64,000 nucleotides of DNA from an uncultured Campylobacter sp. Its GTDB lineage: Bacteria > Campylobacterota > Campylobacteria > Campylobacterales > Campylobacteraceae. The notes under the pieces are model-generated. The model did not search any database, was not told the origin of the DNA, and saw only the letters and a program-made list of their open reading frames with translations. Below, one piece after another: positions 27,449 to 36,198 of the stretch. Position 1 is the stretch's first letter. The number at the start of each line of letters is the position of its first letter. Position numbers and translations under genes: made by a program. The stretch covers positions 19,994 to 83,993 of the forward strand of contig NZ_CAMYFP010000006.1 of assembly GCF_947255105.1 (NCBI RefSeq). Direction: 5' to 3'.

Positions 27449-28452
27449 TGTTTAAATACATTTTAAAAAGAATTTTGTGGGCGGTGCCATCGCTTTTTGG
27501 TATTACGGTGCTAGTTTTTTCTATGATTCACCTAATACCGGGCGATCCAGCACTCGCTCTCCTTGGTGAACATGCTACAGAAAAGAGTGTTAAGGAGTTA
27601 AGAGCACATTTAGGACTTGATAAACCTCTATATGAGCAATATGCAACCTACATCAAAAACATATCAAAAGGCGATTTTGGCAACTCCATAAAAACCAAAG
27701 AGCCAGTTTTGGCTGAGTTTAAAGAGCGCTTTATTGCTACAGTTGAGCTTAGTTTGGTTGCTATGTTTTTTGCTATCATCATAGGAATTGGCGCGGGCAT
27801 AATATCGGCTGTGAAGCGATATAGTCTGTTTGATTATAGCTCTATGTTTGTAGCTTTGGCGGGAGTTTCTATGCCTGTTTTTTGGCTTGGTCTGATGCTT
27901 ATCTACTTTTTTAGTATTAAACTTGGTTGGCTTCCTGTTTCGGGACGACTTGGATATGAGTTTTATGTAGATCAAGTAACTGGATTTTATCTTATAGATA
28001 CACTTTTGGCAGGCGATAAAGAGGCATTTGTTGATGCGCTTAAACATCTCATACTTCCAGCTATTGCACTTGGAACTATCCCTATGGCAATCATTGCAAG
28101 AATGAGCCGCTCTAGCATGAGCGATGTGTTAAAAGAAGACTACATAAAAACTGCTAAGGCAAAGGGGTGTAGTAACTTTAGAGTTATAATGATACATGCT
28201 TTAAAAAACGCTATGATACCAATTGTCACCATTATCGGACTTATGTTTGGCTCTTTGTTTGCTGGTGCGATTTTGACTGAGACAACATTTTCTTGGCCAG
28301 GTGTTGGAAAGTGGCTTGTAAATGCAGTCTATCAAAGAGATTTTCCTATCATTCAGTCAGCAACGCTTATTATAGCAACTCTTTTTGTAGTTATAAATTT
28401 ACTCACAGATCTGCTCTATGCAGTTATCAATCCAAAAATAAGGCTTAGCTAA
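27448..28452 (+). CDS. Dpp-type ABC transporter permease (DppB-like)
   Basis: 334 residues from ATG 27448, which overlaps the upstream TAA by one base. An upstream in-frame GTG at 27433 was rejected. Six TM helices; the opening YILKRILWAVPSLFGITVLVFSMIHLIPGDPA is the usual DppB/OppB N-terminus, and the EAA loop that contacts the ATPases is ARMSRSSMSDVLKEDYIKTAKAKG. It forms the membrane channel with the DppC-like protein. Confidence 0.9.
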   Translation: MFKYILKRILWAVPSLFGITVLVFSMIHLIPGDPALALLGEHATEKSVKELRAHLGLDKPLYEQYATYIKNISKGDFGNSIKTKEPVLAEFKERFIATVELSLVAMFFAIIIGIGAGIISAVKRYSLFDYSSMFVALAGVSMPVFWLGLMLIYFFSIKLGWLPVSGRLGYEFYVDQVTGFYLIDTLLAGDKEAFVDALKHLILPAIALGTIPMAIIARMSRSSMSDVLKEDYIKTAKAKGCSNFRVIMIHALKNAMIPIVTIIGLMFGSLFAGAILTETTFSWPGVGKWLVNAVYQRDFPIIQSATLIIATLFVVINLLTDLLYAVINPKIRLS

Positions 28453-29306
28453 TGTTTGGTCAGTTGGTATTACAATTTAAGAAAAATTACTTTGCACTTT
28501 TTGGACTTTTTATAGCACTTGGTCTTATTATCTCAGCTATCTTTGCACCATTTTTAGCCCCTTATGATCCATATGTGCAAGATCTTTCACAACGTTTAAT
28601 TGAGCCATTTTATGGAGAAAATGGAAGTTTTAAGCATATCCTTGGGACGGATGATTTTGGAAGGGATCTTTTTAGTAGAATTGTCTATGGAACTAGAGTT
28701 TCTATCTTAATTGGCGTCATCTCTGTAGTTATCTCACTCTTTTTTGGACTTATTTTAGGTCTTAGTTCTGGCTATTATGGTGGCAAAGTTGATTTGGTGG
28801 TGATGAGAATTGTTGATATTATGCTAGCAATTCCAGCTATTTTGCTAGCTATTGTTATAGTTGCCATTTTGGGACCTAGCCTCTATAATGCGATGATTGC
28901 CATAGGAATTGTTGGAATTCCAACTTATGCTAGAGTTATTAGAGCAAGTGTCATGGCAGAAAAAGAAAAAGAGTATGTTACAGCCTCTAGGATAAATGGA
29001 AGTAGCGACCTTAGACTTATGCTTTTTATCATACTTCCAAACTGCTTAAGCCCAATAATAGTCCAATCAACAATGGGTTTTGCAAGTGCAGTTTTGGAGG
29101 CCGCTGGGCTTAGCTTTTTGGGACTTGGAGCACAACCGCCATTGGCAGAGTGGGGCTCAATGCTTTCAAATTCGCTTCAATACATCACCACAGCCTACTG
29201 GATGATACTCTATCCTGGACTTGCTATCTTTTTGACAGTGCTAGGCTTTAATCTCATCGGAGATGCACTAACCGATGCCCTAGATCCGAAGTTAAGGAGT
29301 AGATAG
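28452..29306 (+). CDS. Dpp-type ABC transporter permease (DppC-like)
   Basis: 284 residues, six TM helices, with the DppC hallmarks HILGTDDFGRDLFSRIVYGTR (~70-90) and EAA loop RVIRASVMAEKEKEYVTASRINGSS. The ending LNLIGDALTDALDPKLRSR is also standard. The ATG overlaps the dppB-like stop by one base. Confidence 0.9.
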   Translation: MFGQLVLQFKKNYFALFGLFIALGLIISAIFAPFLAPYDPYVQDLSQRLIEPFYGENGSFKHILGTDDFGRDLFSRIVYGTRVSILIGVISVVISLFFGLILGLSSGYYGGKVDLVVMRIVDIMLAIPAILLAIVIVAILGPSLYNAMIAIGIVGIPTYARVIRASVMAEKEKEYVTASRINGSSDLRLMLFIILPNCLSPIIVQSTMGFASAVLEAAGLSFLGLGAQPPLAEWGSMLSNSLQYITTAYWMILYPGLAIFLTVLGFNLIGDALTDALDPKLRSR

Positions 29307-30160
29307 TGCTTTTAGATGTTAGAAATTTAAGTGTCTCTTTTAGAAGTGATTATGGCTTAATTGACGCAGTAAAAGCTATTGATTTTACTTTAGAGGAGAA
29401 TAAAACTCTTTGTATTGTTGGCGAGAGTGGAAGTGGCAAAAGTGTCACTAGCCTTTCTATAATGGGACTTTTGGACGAAAATGCTATTATAAATAGTGGT
29501 GAAATTTATTTTAATGATAGAGATCTTTTGACTCTAAGTAAAAAGGAGTTAAAAAAGATAGTAGGATCGCAAATTTCTATGATTTTTCAAGAGCCAATGA
29601 CTAGTCTTAATCCAAGCTTAACTATCGGCTATCAAATAGGCGAAGTATTAAAGATACATGAGCCACATTTAAGCAAAAAAGAGCATAAAAAAAAGATAAT
29701 TGAGAGTCTTGAGATGGTCAAGATTAAAAATCCTGAGCAAAGGGCAAAAGAGTATCCATTTAAGCTAAGTGGTGGACAAAGACAAAGAGTTATGATCGCT
29801 CAAGCGATGGTTTGCAAGCCAAAGCTACTCATTGCCGATGAGCCAACAACAGCGCTTGATGTAACTATACAAGCAGAGGTTATTAGGCTTATGAAAGAGC
29901 TACAAAATGAGCATAATATGTCAATTTTGTTGATAACTCACGATCTTGGCGTAGTTAGCGGCATTGCTGATAATATTGCTGTTATGTATAAAGGCGTTGT
30001 AGTTGAGACTGGAAGTGCAAAAGATGTTTTATATGACCCTAGACATCCCTACACAAAAGCCCTAATTGGCGCTATTCCAGAGGCAAAAAAGCCAAAGCAA
30101 CGACTTGATTTTGTTGATGAAAATGTAGATTATTTGAGCTTTAAAAAAGAGATAAGATGA
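29306..30160 (+). CDS. Dpp-type ABC transporter ATP-binding protein (DppD-like)
   Basis: 284 residues from a GTG codon at 29306, whose G overlaps the upstream TAG region. Walker A GESGSGKSVT (~39), signature [15 protein letters not shown], Walker B LLIADEPTTALDV, H-loop ITHDLGVV. A C-terminal oligopeptide/dipeptide ATPase extension (YDPRHPYTKALIGAIP) is present. It overlaps the dppF-like gene by 4 bp. Confidence 0.9.
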   Translation: MLLDVRNLSVSFRSDYGLIDAVKAIDFTLEENKTLCIVGESGSGKSVTSLSIMGLLDENAIINSGEIYFNDRDLLTLSKKELKKIVGSQISMIFQEPMTSLNPSLTIGYQIGEVLKIHEPHLSKKEHKKKIIESLEMVKIKNPEQRAKEYPFKLSGGQRQRVMIAQAMVCKPKLLIADEPTTALDVTIQAEVIRLMKELQNEHNMSILLITHDLGVVSGIADNIAVMYKGVVVETGSAKDVLYDPRHPYTKALIGAIPEAKKPKQRLDFVDENVDYLSFKKEIR

Positions 30161-30933
30161 ATTTATTTGAGATAGAAAACCTTAAGAGATATTTTATTGT
30201 TAAAGATGGATTTTTTAAAAAAGCCCCAATTAAGGCGGTTGATGACATTAGTTTTGAGCTAAAAAAGGGCGAGATTTTAAGTATAGTTGGTGAGAGTGGT
30301 TGTGGCAAAAGCACCACTGCAAAGCTTCTTATTGGTATAGACAATCCAACTGATGGCAAGATATTGTTTAAGCAAAAAGATAGAACCAAATTTAGAGGCT
30401 CAGAGCTAAAAGAGTTTAGAAAAAGCGTTCAGATCATCTTTCAAGATCCCTACTCAAGTCTAAATCCACGTTGGAAAGTGGGTAAAATCATAGCCGAGCC
30501 TTTGGAGCTAAACTCAAATTTAAACAAAAAAGAGATCAAAGAAGAGGTTTTGGCCATTATGCAAAAAGTGGGTTTAAAACAGGAGTGGTATGAGCGCTAT
30601 CCACATCAGTTTAGTGGCGGTCAAAGGCAGCGTATAGGTATTGCAAGAGCTCTTATTTTAAAGCCTGAAGTTATAATTTGTGATGAGCCAGTAAGCGCAC
30701 TTGATGTAAGTATTCAAGCGCAAGTTTTAAACCTTTTGTTGGATTTGCAAGAGGAGTTTGGGCTGACATATCTTTTTATTAGCCATGATCTTGGCGTAGT
30801 TAGACACATAAGTGATAGAATTTTGGTTATGCAACTTGGAAAGATAGTTGAGAGGGGAACTACAGAAGAGATATTTGAAAATCCACAGCATGAATTTACA
30901 AAAACTCTCATCGAGGCAATTCCTAAGATATAG
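30157..30933 (+). CDS. Dpp-type ABC transporter ATP-binding protein (DppF-like)
   Basis: 258 residues. Walker A GESGCGKSTT (~45), Q-loop FQDPYSSLNPRWKVG, signature [15 protein letters not shown], Walker B VIICDEPVSALDV and H-loop ISHDLGVV. It pairs with the DppD-like subunit. The C-terminal extension is short (ENPQHEFTKTLIEAIPKI). Last gene of the operon; about 106 bases follow before the next transporter. Confidence 0.9.
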   Translation: MNLFEIENLKRYFIVKDGFFKKAPIKAVDDISFELKKGEILSIVGESGCGKSTTAKLLIGIDNPTDGKILFKQKDRTKFRGSELKEFRKSVQIIFQDPYSSLNPRWKVGKIIAEPLELNSNLNKKEIKEEVLAIMQKVGLKQEWYERYPHQFSGGQRQRIGIARALILKPEVIICDEPVSALDVSIQAQVLNLLLDLQEEFGLTYLFISHDLGVVRHISDRILVMQLGKIVERGTTEEIFENPQHEFTKTLIEAIPKI

Positions 30934-31039
30934 CCAAATTTGACCCACTTAAAGCATTTATCCTTTGAGATAATATTTTTCTACAACTTTTAAGCAAACA
31001 TTTTATACAATAAGCTCTACATAAATTTAAAGGATTGAG

Positions 31040-32194
31040 ATGAAAAAAATTTTGTTAGCTCTATTTTTTAGCGCAACTATACTATTTGGCTTTGAGATAG
31101 TCGATATGAGAGGCGTTAAGGTTGAGATAAAAGAGCCATTAAAAAGTGTTGCAACTATAGATGATGGCTTTGTTGAAGGGGTGATGACACACCTTGGAGT
31201 TATTGACAAAGTTAAAGTTATCGGCTCTTGGAGTATGAAAAGAGACTATAAATACAACTTTGAAACAGTAAGTGGCGAAAAATACACTCTTAGCGGTTGG
31301 AATACTATGAAGTATCTTCACCCTTGGTTAGATGAGCTTCCATGTATAAACTCGCCTCAAGGCAATATCATAAACTATGAAGAGCTTGCCAAAAACAATC
31401 CTGACTTAGTCATTCTTAGAGTAGGCGATTGTACCATAAGAGGTGGCAATGCGGCAAATACGGAGCAGGCGATAAAAACTATAGAAAATTTAGGGCTAAA
31501 TTTGGCTGTTATCTACTCGCCATCATATTATAAAAGATCAGATCTCTCAACTATGAGAGATGAGATAGCAGTTATTGGCGATATATTTGGGCAAAAAGAG
31601 CGTGCTTTGCGACTTTATGACTATTTGCATAGCACAGAAGAGCTCATCAAAGCAAGAACAAAAGATATCAAAGAGAGGGCAACTATGCTCTATATCGGAC
31701 TTTCACCATCTGTTAGAAAAAAGGGTGGAGTAGGGCTTGTAAATGGCATAGATACGCCAGAGTCCTATATCATAGAGAAGATAGCCAATGCCAAAAACGC
31801 CTTTACGCACAATGGCACAAATGTTATGTTAAATGCAGAGCAAATTTATGCACTTGATCCTGATGTTATCATTCTTCCAACCTCAAATGGCTATCATCCA
31901 CCAAGAGAGCTTTATGAGTCACCTGATTTTACCTTGCTTAGCGAACTAAAAGCTGTAAAAGAGAAAAGAGTCTATGCAATGCCTTGGTCGCCGATGAATT
32001 GCTCTAGAAGAGTTGAGTATCCGCTAGATATGCTAATCATCGCAAAAGCTGCCTATCCAAAGCTTTTTAGTGATATCAAAGTCCATGAGTTTGCACTTAA
32101 ATTTTACAAAGATGTCTATGGCGTAGATGATGAAACAGCAGTTGCTCTAAGAAGCCATCAGATACTTGACTGGGCTGTTGAGACAGATTTTTAA
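31040..32194 (+). CDS. Siderophore/metal ABC transporter substrate-binding protein (FecB/BtuF class)
   Basis: 384 residues: Sec signal (KILLALFFSATILFG, no lipobox) and a class III (helix-backbone) binding-protein fold, with RGVKVEIKEPLKSVATIDDG near the start, IINYEELAKNNPDLVILRVGD, and IYALDPDVIILPTSNG. Three cysteines (in ELPCINS, GDCTIRG, MNCSRRVEYP) could matter for ligand binding. The class carries ferric siderophores, haem, cobalamin or nickel chelates. No TonB receptor is adjacent, so the ligand is open. AAAGGATTGAG precedes the ATG. Confidence 0.82.
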   Translation: MKKILLALFFSATILFGFEIVDMRGVKVEIKEPLKSVATIDDGFVEGVMTHLGVIDKVKVIGSWSMKRDYKYNFETVSGEKYTLSGWNTMKYLHPWLDELPCINSPQGNIINYEELAKNNPDLVILRVGDCTIRGGNAANTEQAIKTIENLGLNLAVIYSPSYYKRSDLSTMRDEIAVIGDIFGQKERALRLYDYLHSTEELIKARTKDIKERATMLYIGLSPSVRKKGGVGLVNGIDTPESYIIEKIANAKNAFTHNGTNVMLNAEQIYALDPDVIILPTSNGYHPPRELYESPDFTLLSELKAVKEKRVYAMPWSPMNCSRRVEYPLDMLIIAKAAYPKLFSDIKVHEFALKFYKDVYGVDDETAVALRSHQILDWAVETDF

Positions 32195-33198
32195 TGACAA
32201 AAAGGTTTTTAATACTCTCTATTGTCGTTGCTTTGCTGGTCTTTGCGATACTTTATGGGCTAGTTGCTGGTAACTATGAGATATCGGCAACTACCATAAA
32301 AAATGTCTTATCCAATGAGATTTTTGGTCTAAATTTGGGCGAGTATAAAAAGATGGATAAGGTCATAGTTTATGACATAAGACTCCCTAGAATTTTGATG
32401 GCTATCTTAGTTGGTTTTGCTCTTGCACTTTCTGGCGCTGTCTATCAAGGCTGTTTTAGAAATCCACTAGTTGAGCCATTTATCTTGGGAGCCTCTTCTG
32501 GCGCTGCTTTTGGCGCCTCATTTGCAATTATATTTGCTCTTAAGTTTATGGGACTTTTTGCCTTTGCTTTCTCTATCTTTGCAGTATTTTTGGCCTATTT
32601 TTTAGCCAAAGGCAGAGATGGGACGCCGGTTGTTGCTTTGATTTTGAGTGGAGTTATAATTGGCTCTATCTTTTCAGCTTTGGTTTCGATTTTGAAGTAT
32701 GTAAGCGATGATACTGGACTTAGAGAGATAACTTTTTGGATAATGGGCGGACTTTACTACTCAAATTTAAAAGATGTTGCCATACTTTTTGGAGTCCTTT
32801 TTATAGTCTTTTGCCTACTTTTTATCTTTAGTTATCGCCTAAATTTGCTCTCTCTTGGAGATATTGAGGCAAAGACTTTGGGGATAAATCCTGAGATAAA
32901 CAAGCTCTTTTTTATAGCTTTAGCTACGCTTATTACAGCTTTGTCTGTTGCAAATGTAGGGATTATTGCTTGGATTGGACTTATGATGCCTCATGCTACA
33001 AGGCTTTTAATAGGAGCAGACAATAGATGGGTTTTGCCACTAAGTGGGCTTTTGGGTGCCATTTATCTGGTAGTTTGTGACACTATCGCACGAACTCTAA
33101 CCCCAACTGAAATTCCAGTAGGTATCATCACTTCGATACTTGGAGCACCATTTTTGATATGGCTTATTAGAGATAAAAAAGAGGAGCTATTAAGATGA
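32194..33198 (+). CDS. FecCD-family ABC transporter permease
   Basis: 334 residues with about ten TM helices. Typical stretches: DIRLPRILMAILVGFALALSGAVYQGCFRNPLVEPFILGASSGAAFGA and WIGLMMPHATRLLIGADNRWVLPLSGLLGA. It probably homodimerises as the channel for the neighbouring binding protein. The ATG overlaps the upstream TAA by one base, and the 3' end overlaps the ATPase gene by 4 bp. Confidence 0.92.
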   Translation: MTKRFLILSIVVALLVFAILYGLVAGNYEISATTIKNVLSNEIFGLNLGEYKKMDKVIVYDIRLPRILMAILVGFALALSGAVYQGCFRNPLVEPFILGASSGAAFGASFAIIFALKFMGLFAFAFSIFAVFLAYFLAKGRDGTPVVALILSGVIIGSIFSALVSILKYVSDDTGLREITFWIMGGLYYSNLKDVAILFGVLFIVFCLLFIFSYRLNLLSLGDIEAKTLGINPEINKLFFIALATLITALSVANVGIIAWIGLMMPHATRLLIGADNRWVLPLSGLLGAIYLVVCDTIARTLTPTEIPVGIITSILGAPFLIWLIRDKKEELLR

Positions 33199-33944
33199 TA
33201 GATGTAAAAGAGCTCTCTTTTTCATATGGCAAAAAAAGTGTCTTAAATTCGGTTAGTTTTAGTTGCAAAAACAACCAACTCTACTGCCTGCTTGGCGCAA
33301 ATGGAAGTGGAAAAAGCACTCTTTTTAAATGTATTATGAACTTTCTTAAGCCAAATGGCGGCACTATTGAGATAAACAGAGAAGATATTACAGACAAAAC
33401 TCACGCATGGATGGCAAGGCAGATCTCTTATGTTGCTCAGCAGAGCAATCCAACTTTCTCTTTTACGGTTTTAGAGATCGTTCTTATGGGAAGAGCGCTT
33501 GAGTTAAGAGGCGGGCTTTTTCACAAAAAAGAGGATATAGAGCTTGCTTGCAACGCGCTTGAGAGAGTTGGGATAATTCATCTAAAGGATAAGATAGCGA
33601 TGAATTTAAGTGGCGGACAGAGACAGCTAGTTTTTATAGCAAGAGCAATAGTTCAAAACGCCCCTATAATGATATTGGATGAGCCAACTTCAGCGCTTGA
33701 TTTTAAAAATCAAATATTGTTTTATAAGATTGTAAAAGAGATATCAAAGACAAAGACGGTCATAGTTTGCACACATGATCCAAATCACGCTTTGTGGTTT
33801 GGCGATGAGATAATCGGACTAAAAGAGGGAAGAGTTTTGTTTGTCACTAAGCCGCAAGAGATGAGTGAAGAGCTACTTTTTGAGCTTTATGATAAAAAAT
33901 GCAAGCTTTTTAGAAGTGAAAATTTTATAAAACCTTTGGTATAA
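33195..33944 (+). CDS. FecE/FepC-type ABC transporter ATP-binding protein
   Basis: 249 residues. Walker A LLGANGSGKSTL (~32), Q-loop YVAQQSNPTFSFTVLEIVLMGRA, signature LSGGQRQLVFIARAIVQ, Walker B IMILDEPTSALDF, H-loop THDPNHA. The Q-loop/TVLEIVLMGR pattern is typical of iron-siderophore importers. Last gene before the repeat array, in convergent orientation to htpG. Confidence 0.92.
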   Translation: MIDVKELSFSYGKKSVLNSVSFSCKNNQLYCLLGANGSGKSTLFKCIMNFLKPNGGTIEINREDITDKTHAWMARQISYVAQQSNPTFSFTVLEIVLMGRALELRGGLFHKKEDIELACNALERVGIIHLKDKIAMNLSGGQRQLVFIARAIVQNAPIMILDEPTSALDFKNQILFYKIVKEISKTKTVIVCTHDPNHALWFGDEIIGLKEGRVLFVTKPQEMSEELLFELYDKKCKLFRSENFIKPLV

Positions 33945-33954
33945 ATTTAAAAGT

Positions 33955-34149
33955 GAAATTTGAAATTTAGAGTTGAAAACTGAAAGTTAAAATTTAAGAG
34001 TGAAATTTAAAGTTGAAATTTAAAGTTGAAATTTAAGATTAAGAATTGAAATTTAAGATTAAGAATTGAAATTTAAGATTAAGAATTGAAATTTAAGATT
34101 AAGAATTGAAATTTAAAAGATAGATTAAAAATTTAAAGTTGAAATTTAA
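33955..34149. repeat. Short-period AT-rich tandem array (13-bp and 20-bp units sharing GAAATTTAA)
   Basis: Two perfect 13-bp units (GAAATTTAAAGTT at 34002 and 34015) run into four perfect 20-bp units (GAAATTTAAGATTAAGAATT at 34028, 34048, 34068, 34088) plus a partial copy to 34116. A further GAAATTTAA stands at 34141, and degenerate copies are present from 33955. The 20-bp period is about two helical turns, so AAATTT tracts fall on one face and the DNA is probably curved. It lies between convergent 3' ends. No coding potential is seen. Confidence 0.9.
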
Positions 34150-34151
34150 GA

Positions 34152-34175
34152 GTTTAGGAGCTTTTGCCCCTAAAC
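34152..34175. terminator. Bidirectional terminator between the fecE-like gene and htpG
   Basis: Arms GTTTAGGAGC and GCCCCTAAAC pair with one mismatch around a TTTT loop. The hairpin sits 4 bases beyond the htpG stop, and A/T-rich tracts lie on both sides, so it can serve htpG (minus) and the array-side transcript (plus). Confidence 0.7.
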
Positions 34176-34179
34176 TTTA

Positions 34180-36039
34180 TTAAAGAGATTTTAAAAGTAG
34201 ATCGCTTAACTCTTTTGCAAGAGTAGTTGGATCTTCTAGCTCAATGCCCTCTTGAATTTTGCAGATATTTAACAAGATATTTGCATTTTTGGATAGTCCT
34301 AGCTCATCTTTTTGGAGCTTTTTTACTATTTCGTGGTTTGGATTTAGCTCTAAAATAGGCTTGATTGAGCCAATATCTTGCCCCATTTGCTTTAGAAGTT
34401 GTTGTGTCGCAAAGTCTGGATCATTTTTGTCAAAAATAAGGCATGCAGGCGATGAGTCTAGTTTGGTGGTATATCGCACCTCTTTTACGCTCTCTTTTAA
34501 ACTCTCATTTAGTTTGGCAAGTAGCGCCTTTTCATCACTGCTATACTCCTTTTTCTCCTCTTCTAACTCAACCTCTTTTACTGCTTTAAAAGGTGTGCCA
34601 TCATAGTTCATAACCATCGGCATAACGATACTATCTATCTCATCATCGTAGAGCAAAACTTCAATATTTTTTTGATTAAACTGCTCCAGTAGTGGCGAGT
34701 TTTTCAATATCTTTGCATTCTTTCCTGCGATATAATAGATCTCTTTTTGCTCTTTTTGCATATTTTTCTTATACTCATCTAGGGTGATTGGCTCATCTTT
34801 TAAACTCGACTTAAAGAGGCAGAGTTTTAGGATATCGTCTTTGTTTGGACTAAAACCATAAAGTCCCTCTTTTAGGACCTTGCCAAAGAGAGTGTAAAAT
34901 TTCTTAAACTTATCCATATCGCTTTCTTGAGTTTTTTTAAGCTCGCTTAGGATTTTTTTGATGCTTTGCTCTTTTACAGTTCGCATGATGGCGTTATCTT
35001 GAAGTAGCTCACGACTTACATTTAAGGGCAAGTCTTCAACATCAATTATCCCTCTTACAAATCTAAGGTAAGATGGCAAAAGCTCTTTTTCATCATCGGT
35101 TATAAAGACTCTTTTTACATAGAGCTTCACACCACTTTGATAGTCGGCACGAAAGAGGTCAAAAGGCTCAACACTTGGTATGAAAAATAGTGTTTGATAC
35201 TCGACCATTCCCTCTGCTTTGGTGTGAATGTATAAAAGTGGATCGTTGCTATCGTGACTAATTTGTTTATAAAAGTCAAAATAATCCTGCTCTTTTAAAT
35301 TTTGTTTTGGCATTCTCCAAAGGGCTGAGGCTTTGTTGATTTGGCTATTTACTATCTCTGTTTTTCCATCTTTCTCTCCCTCTTTTGGTGGGATATAGTT
35401 GCTTTTATCCATAAAGATTGGATAGGGGATGTGATTTGAGTATTTTTTTATAATTGACTCTATGTTGTATTGGTCCAAAAACTCATCATCTTTTAAAAAT
35501 AGTGTTATAGTTGTTCCAAAGCTCTCTTTTTTGCACTCTTTGATAGTAAAGTTTGTAGTGTCACTGCTCCACTCATATGCCTCTTTTTCCAAAGGCTTTT
35601 TGCTAGTGACATTGATTTTGCTAGCTACCATAAAGGCTGCATAAAAGCCAACTCCAAACTGACCGATGAGATTGGAGTCCTTTTTGGCATCACCACTTAA
35701 CTCTTTTATGAAGTTTTTTGTGCCACTTTTTGCAATGGTTCCTAAATTTGAGATGAGTTCATCTTTGCTCATGCCAATACCATTATCACTTATGGTTAGT
35801 GTTTTTGCCTCTTTGTCGGTAGAGATATCGATACGTGGCGTGTAGGTGAGCTTTTTATATCTCTCATCAGTAAGCGTTAGATAGTGCAACTTATCAAGCG
35901 CATCGGAGGCATTTGAGATAAGTTCTCTTAAAAAAATTTCCTTGTTTGAGTAGAGCGAGTGAATCATCAGTGACAAAAGTTCATTGACCTCTGTTTGAAA
36001 CTCAAAATTTTCTATTTTGTTTTTTTCTTTTTGTTCCAT
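34180..36039 (-). CDS. htpG: Molecular chaperone HtpG (Hsp90)
   Basis: 619 residues. The N-terminal GHKL ATPase domain has [29 protein letters not shown] and [13 protein letters not shown]. Middle and C-terminal dimerisation domains follow at usual length. HtpG acts on late folding intermediates and works with DnaK. TTAGGAGAATGAT places a good Shine-Dalgarno before the ATG. A consensus-like promoter and two palindromes lie upstream (36066-36118), which suggests heat-shock control. Confidence 0.97.
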   Translation of the reverse strand: MEQKEKNKIENFEFQTEVNELLSLMIHSLYSNKEIFLRELISNASDALDKLHYLTLTDERYKKLTYTPRIDISTDKEAKTLTISDNGIGMSKDELISNLGTIAKSGTKNFIKELSGDAKKDSNLIGQFGVGFYAAFMVASKINVTSKKPLEKEAYEWSSDTTNFTIKECKKESFGTTITLFLKDDEFLDQYNIESIIKKYSNHIPYPIFMDKSNYIPPKEGEKDGKTEIVNSQINKASALWRMPKQNLKEQDYFDFYKQISHDSNDPLLYIHTKAEGMVEYQTLFFIPSVEPFDLFRADYQSGVKLYVKRVFITDDEKELLPSYLRFVRGIIDVEDLPLNVSRELLQDNAIMRTVKEQSIKKILSELKKTQESDMDKFKKFYTLFGKVLKEGLYGFSPNKDDILKLCLFKSSLKDEPITLDEYKKNMQKEQKEIYYIAGKNAKILKNSPLLEQFNQKNIEVLLYDDEIDSIVMPMVMNYDGTPFKAVKEVELEEEKKEYSSDEKALLAKLNESLKESVKEVRYTTKLDSSPACLIFDKNDPDFATQQLLKQMGQDIGSIKPILELNPNHEIVKKLQKDELGLSKNANILLNICKIQEGIELEDPTTLAKELSDLLLKSL

Positions 36040-36065
36040 ATCATTCTCCTAAATTTAATTAGCAG

Positions 36066-36096
36066 AGTATAGCACAAAGTGATTAATATTTGTCAA
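36066..36096 (-). promoter_or_regulatory. htpG promoter (-35 TTGACA, -10 TATACT)
   Basis: On the minus strand TTGACA (36096-36091) is followed after 19 bases by TATACT (36071-36066), about 27 bases from the ATG at 36039. The -35 is a perfect consensus, unusual in Campylobacter; the spacing is 2 longer than ideal. Confidence 0.6.
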
Positions 36097-36118
36097 ATAT
36101 TGATAGTGTTACTATCAA
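36085..36118. promoter_or_regulatory. Two abutting palindromes over the htpG -35 region (possible HspR/HAIR-like operator)
   Basis: Palindrome 1: AATATTTG-T-CAAATATT at 36085-36101, covering the -35. Palindrome 2: TTGATAGT-GTT-ACTATCAA at 36100-36118, just upstream. Palindrome 2 keeps the TTGA-N11-TCAA frame of the HAIR element CTTGAGT-N7-ACTCAAG bound by HspR, but not its inner GT/AC. Binding by HspR is therefore inference. Confidence 0.5.
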
Positions 36119-36198
36119 CTATCTTTATATCCAACAAAACAAACGGCTGAAATTTAGATAAATTTATCTCTTGAACACACGCAAAAGAGTCTTTAAAT

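Noticed and set aside
30969..30981. GATAATATTTTTC upstream of the siderophore-type transporter, resembling half of a Fur box
   Set aside because: The second half does not match, and it lies far upstream of the only plausible -10 near 31014. Not strong enough in AT-rich sequence.
34028..34116. 20-bp perfect repeats that might be read as a CRISPR array
   Set aside because: Units are contiguous with no unique spacers, very AT-rich, and no cas genes are nearby. It is a simple tandem repeat.
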